DNA of 64,000 nucleotides from Rhodocollybia butyracea (taxonomy: Eukaryota > Basidiomycota > Agaricomycetes > Agaricales > Omphalotaceae), in the NCBI GenBank assembly GCA_015501585.1, contig JADNRY010000015.1, positions 1-64,000 of the forward strand, written 5' to 3'. The translations under genes were made by a program, and so were the position numbers. The notes under the pieces are model-generated. The model ran no database searches, was not told the DNA's origin, and saw only the letters and a list, made by a program, of their open reading frames with translations. Below, piece after piece: positions 62,805 to 64,000 of the stretch; the stretch's first letter is position 1; the number at the start of each line of letters is the position of its first letter.

Positions 62805-63390
62805 CTATGCTCCACGTTCAAGTCCCTTTCTTCAATTTATTACACTTTGCTTCACTCACTACCCCCCCTCTCCCTCTACTATAGCAGACTCAAATGGAGT
62901 GATGGGTTCCATGATGCAAGACCTCAGATCGCTAGGCGACAAAGCCATGTAACCCCATGTCTGCAGAGATTATAAGCATGTCAAGAGTGTACATGTCGCC
63001 CTTATCTCCGTCCTCCATCCCTCTATCCATATCCATACCGCTACTTGGTCCTTGCACATTACACTCACTATCAGCGGGTAATAATCGATAATCTTTGACA
63101 CCGCACCAACAGAACTTCACACCCTCCGTTTCCTATCCATACCGTTCTAAGTGTATTGGGGGTGGTGGGATGATTGGACATCCGTTCGAAGTGTGTAGGG
63201 GGGGACGGTGGTATGGTTAGGCGGATGGTTAATTGTTATTTTATCTCCCCTCGCTCTCCCTTCCCTCACATTCAAACCATCCACATCCAGATGGGTGGCG
63301 ATGCCTCTTCCCAAGAAGATATGTTTACAAAACTCGAGTCGACAACGGAGTTGATTACTCAAGTATCAAGGATCCTGTGAGATTCTTTTT

Positions 63391-63748
63391 CTCCTTAACT
63401 TCTCTTCATACCCCGATTTTGGCATCAGTTTTCTTCAAGTATGCGTTTCACCCCATGCTTCAATATAATTTCCTTTATGATAGCTTCCAGTAAAGCATGG
63501 CAGTGAAGCCTCAGTATAACGATAACAAAGTGCAATCATAAGCACTGATCAAAACGCTTGAGTCTCACACTGCACAGTTGTATCGGAAGAATCTGTTGGT
63601 TTCTGTGCTGAGCTCTGGAAGCAACTTGCTCAGTGAGAGTAACCATGGTTTTGTTGGTCAGAAATAATAGCCTTGAATCATTGCTATGCATTGCCCTGGC
63701 TGTCCATGGTATACATATACCATGGACAAAATCCTTGATTTACTACCA
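63391..63748. other. Spacer before TM13
   Basis: Shared post-GET3 block (GGCAGTGAAGCCTCAGTA) and a promoter with a TATACATATAC box near 63710. No other gene. Confidence 0.45.
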
Positions 63749-64000
63749 ATGGATAGTCCCGCATTCCCCTGTCCCTTAACGTCGCCTTTTTACACCCTGG
63801 TGGATGACAACGACCCAGATATTATCTACTCAGATGGCTGGTCTACAGGAGGAATCCCAGGGTCTGAGTGCAAAGGAACAACGCATGGCACCAATGGGAC
63901 TGATGATGCCACAGCTACAGTGCATTTCAGTGGTGTGTAGTAGCATATTGGCCCAGATGGCTGCTTAATTGAATGTTGGCTCATATCCTAGGGGTTGGTG
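63749..64000 (+). CDS. TM13: array membrane protein, cut by window end
   Basis: Exon 1 is 63749-63932: MDSPAFPCPLTSPFYTLVDD, DPDIIYSDGW, SECKGTTHGTNG, then donor GTGTGTAG. Exon 2 begins at 63992 (GVG). An in-frame ATG further upstream (63722, MDKILDLLP) is also possible, but the 63749 start is the one shared with most paralogues. Everything visible is open, and the rest is beyond the window. It is closest to TM12. Confidence 0.7.

Larger units (their letters stand above)
55735..63390 (+). pseudogene. GET3-derived pseudogene 9, split by a gag-only LTR element
   Basis: Exon 1 (55735-55900) is open from [18 protein letters not shown] to ESVLLI and the GTGAGT donor. The P-loop has an extra Ala ([11 protein letters not shown]) and a small insertion (ARPIRES). 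Exon 2 (about 56060-56196) is frameshifted but keeps the MEIDPTSLTQ end. Intron 2 holds the LTR element 56276-62804. Exon 3 near 62885-62950 reads [11 protein letters not shown]. Exon 4 near 63092-63150 has FDTAPTELHTLRF. Exon 5 near 63285-63375 reads MGGDASSQEDMFTKLEST. It stops at QGSCE; the C-terminal third is missing as in all other copies. Confidence 0.87.

Overview
This is eukaryotic DNA from a filamentous basidiomycete, most likely an Agaricomycete; a Rhizoctonia/Ceratobasidium-type genome is plausible, but the species is my inference. The pointers are short GT-AG introns of about 45-65 nt inside genes, Copia and chromodomain Gypsy retrotransposons of fungal type, and a cell-surface protein family of a kind I associate with Agaricomycetes. 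There is no operon or other prokaryotic organisation.

The backbone is a tandem array on the + strand holding fourteen copies or remnants (TM0-TM13) of one three-exon gene. Exon 1 encodes a Cys-containing N-terminus (FPCP...LVDD.DPRIIYS...ECxGTTHG). Exon 2 encodes a jelly-roll-like ectodomain (STYQVDDLP...NYR.QFY.SPLL..GNHTL.ITALGN....WLDYILYYP), a Ser/Thr stalk, one transmembrane helix and a basic stop-transfer. Exon 3 encodes a short cytoplasmic tail. Two tail classes exist: a C-terminal PPxY tail in the left block (TM0-TM6) and a TPKWIPT...YS.YTR tail in the right block (TM7, TM11, TM12). TM5, TM7 and TM12 read open from start to stop and TM13 is open to the window edge. The others carry frameshifts, nonsense codons or insertions.

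Between the membrane genes lie two recurrent passengers. One is a degraded, always 3'-truncated copy of GET3 (ArsA-type ATPase of the tail-anchored protein insertion pathway), still with its introns. The other is a minus-strand intron-containing tRNA-Asp(GTC) or its remnant. The ancestral duplication unit therefore appears to be [membrane gene - tRNA-Asp - 5' two-thirds of GET3]. No complete GET3 is present.

Mobile elements repeatedly landed in this array. They are: a Copia 3' end at the left edge; a Copia with an intact 1473-codon ORF inside the transmembrane segment of TM2 (5506-10623); a solo LTR in exon 1 of TM4 (16728-17245); a CACTA-like fold-back element (25270-26499); a 2-kb repeat inside a GET3 pseudogene (33331-35365); a CACTA-like MITE in TM10 (37344-37501); a very young chromodomain Gypsy in GET3 exon 1 (42259-50961); and a gag-only LTR element (56276-62804) that itself carries a 485-bp palindromic MITE and a gag minisatellite.

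The picture is a birth-and-death cluster of receptor-like membrane proteins in which a few intact copies sit among many inactivated ones. No function for the family is known to me. Homology calls were made by reading translations and comparing copies within the window; no database was searched.
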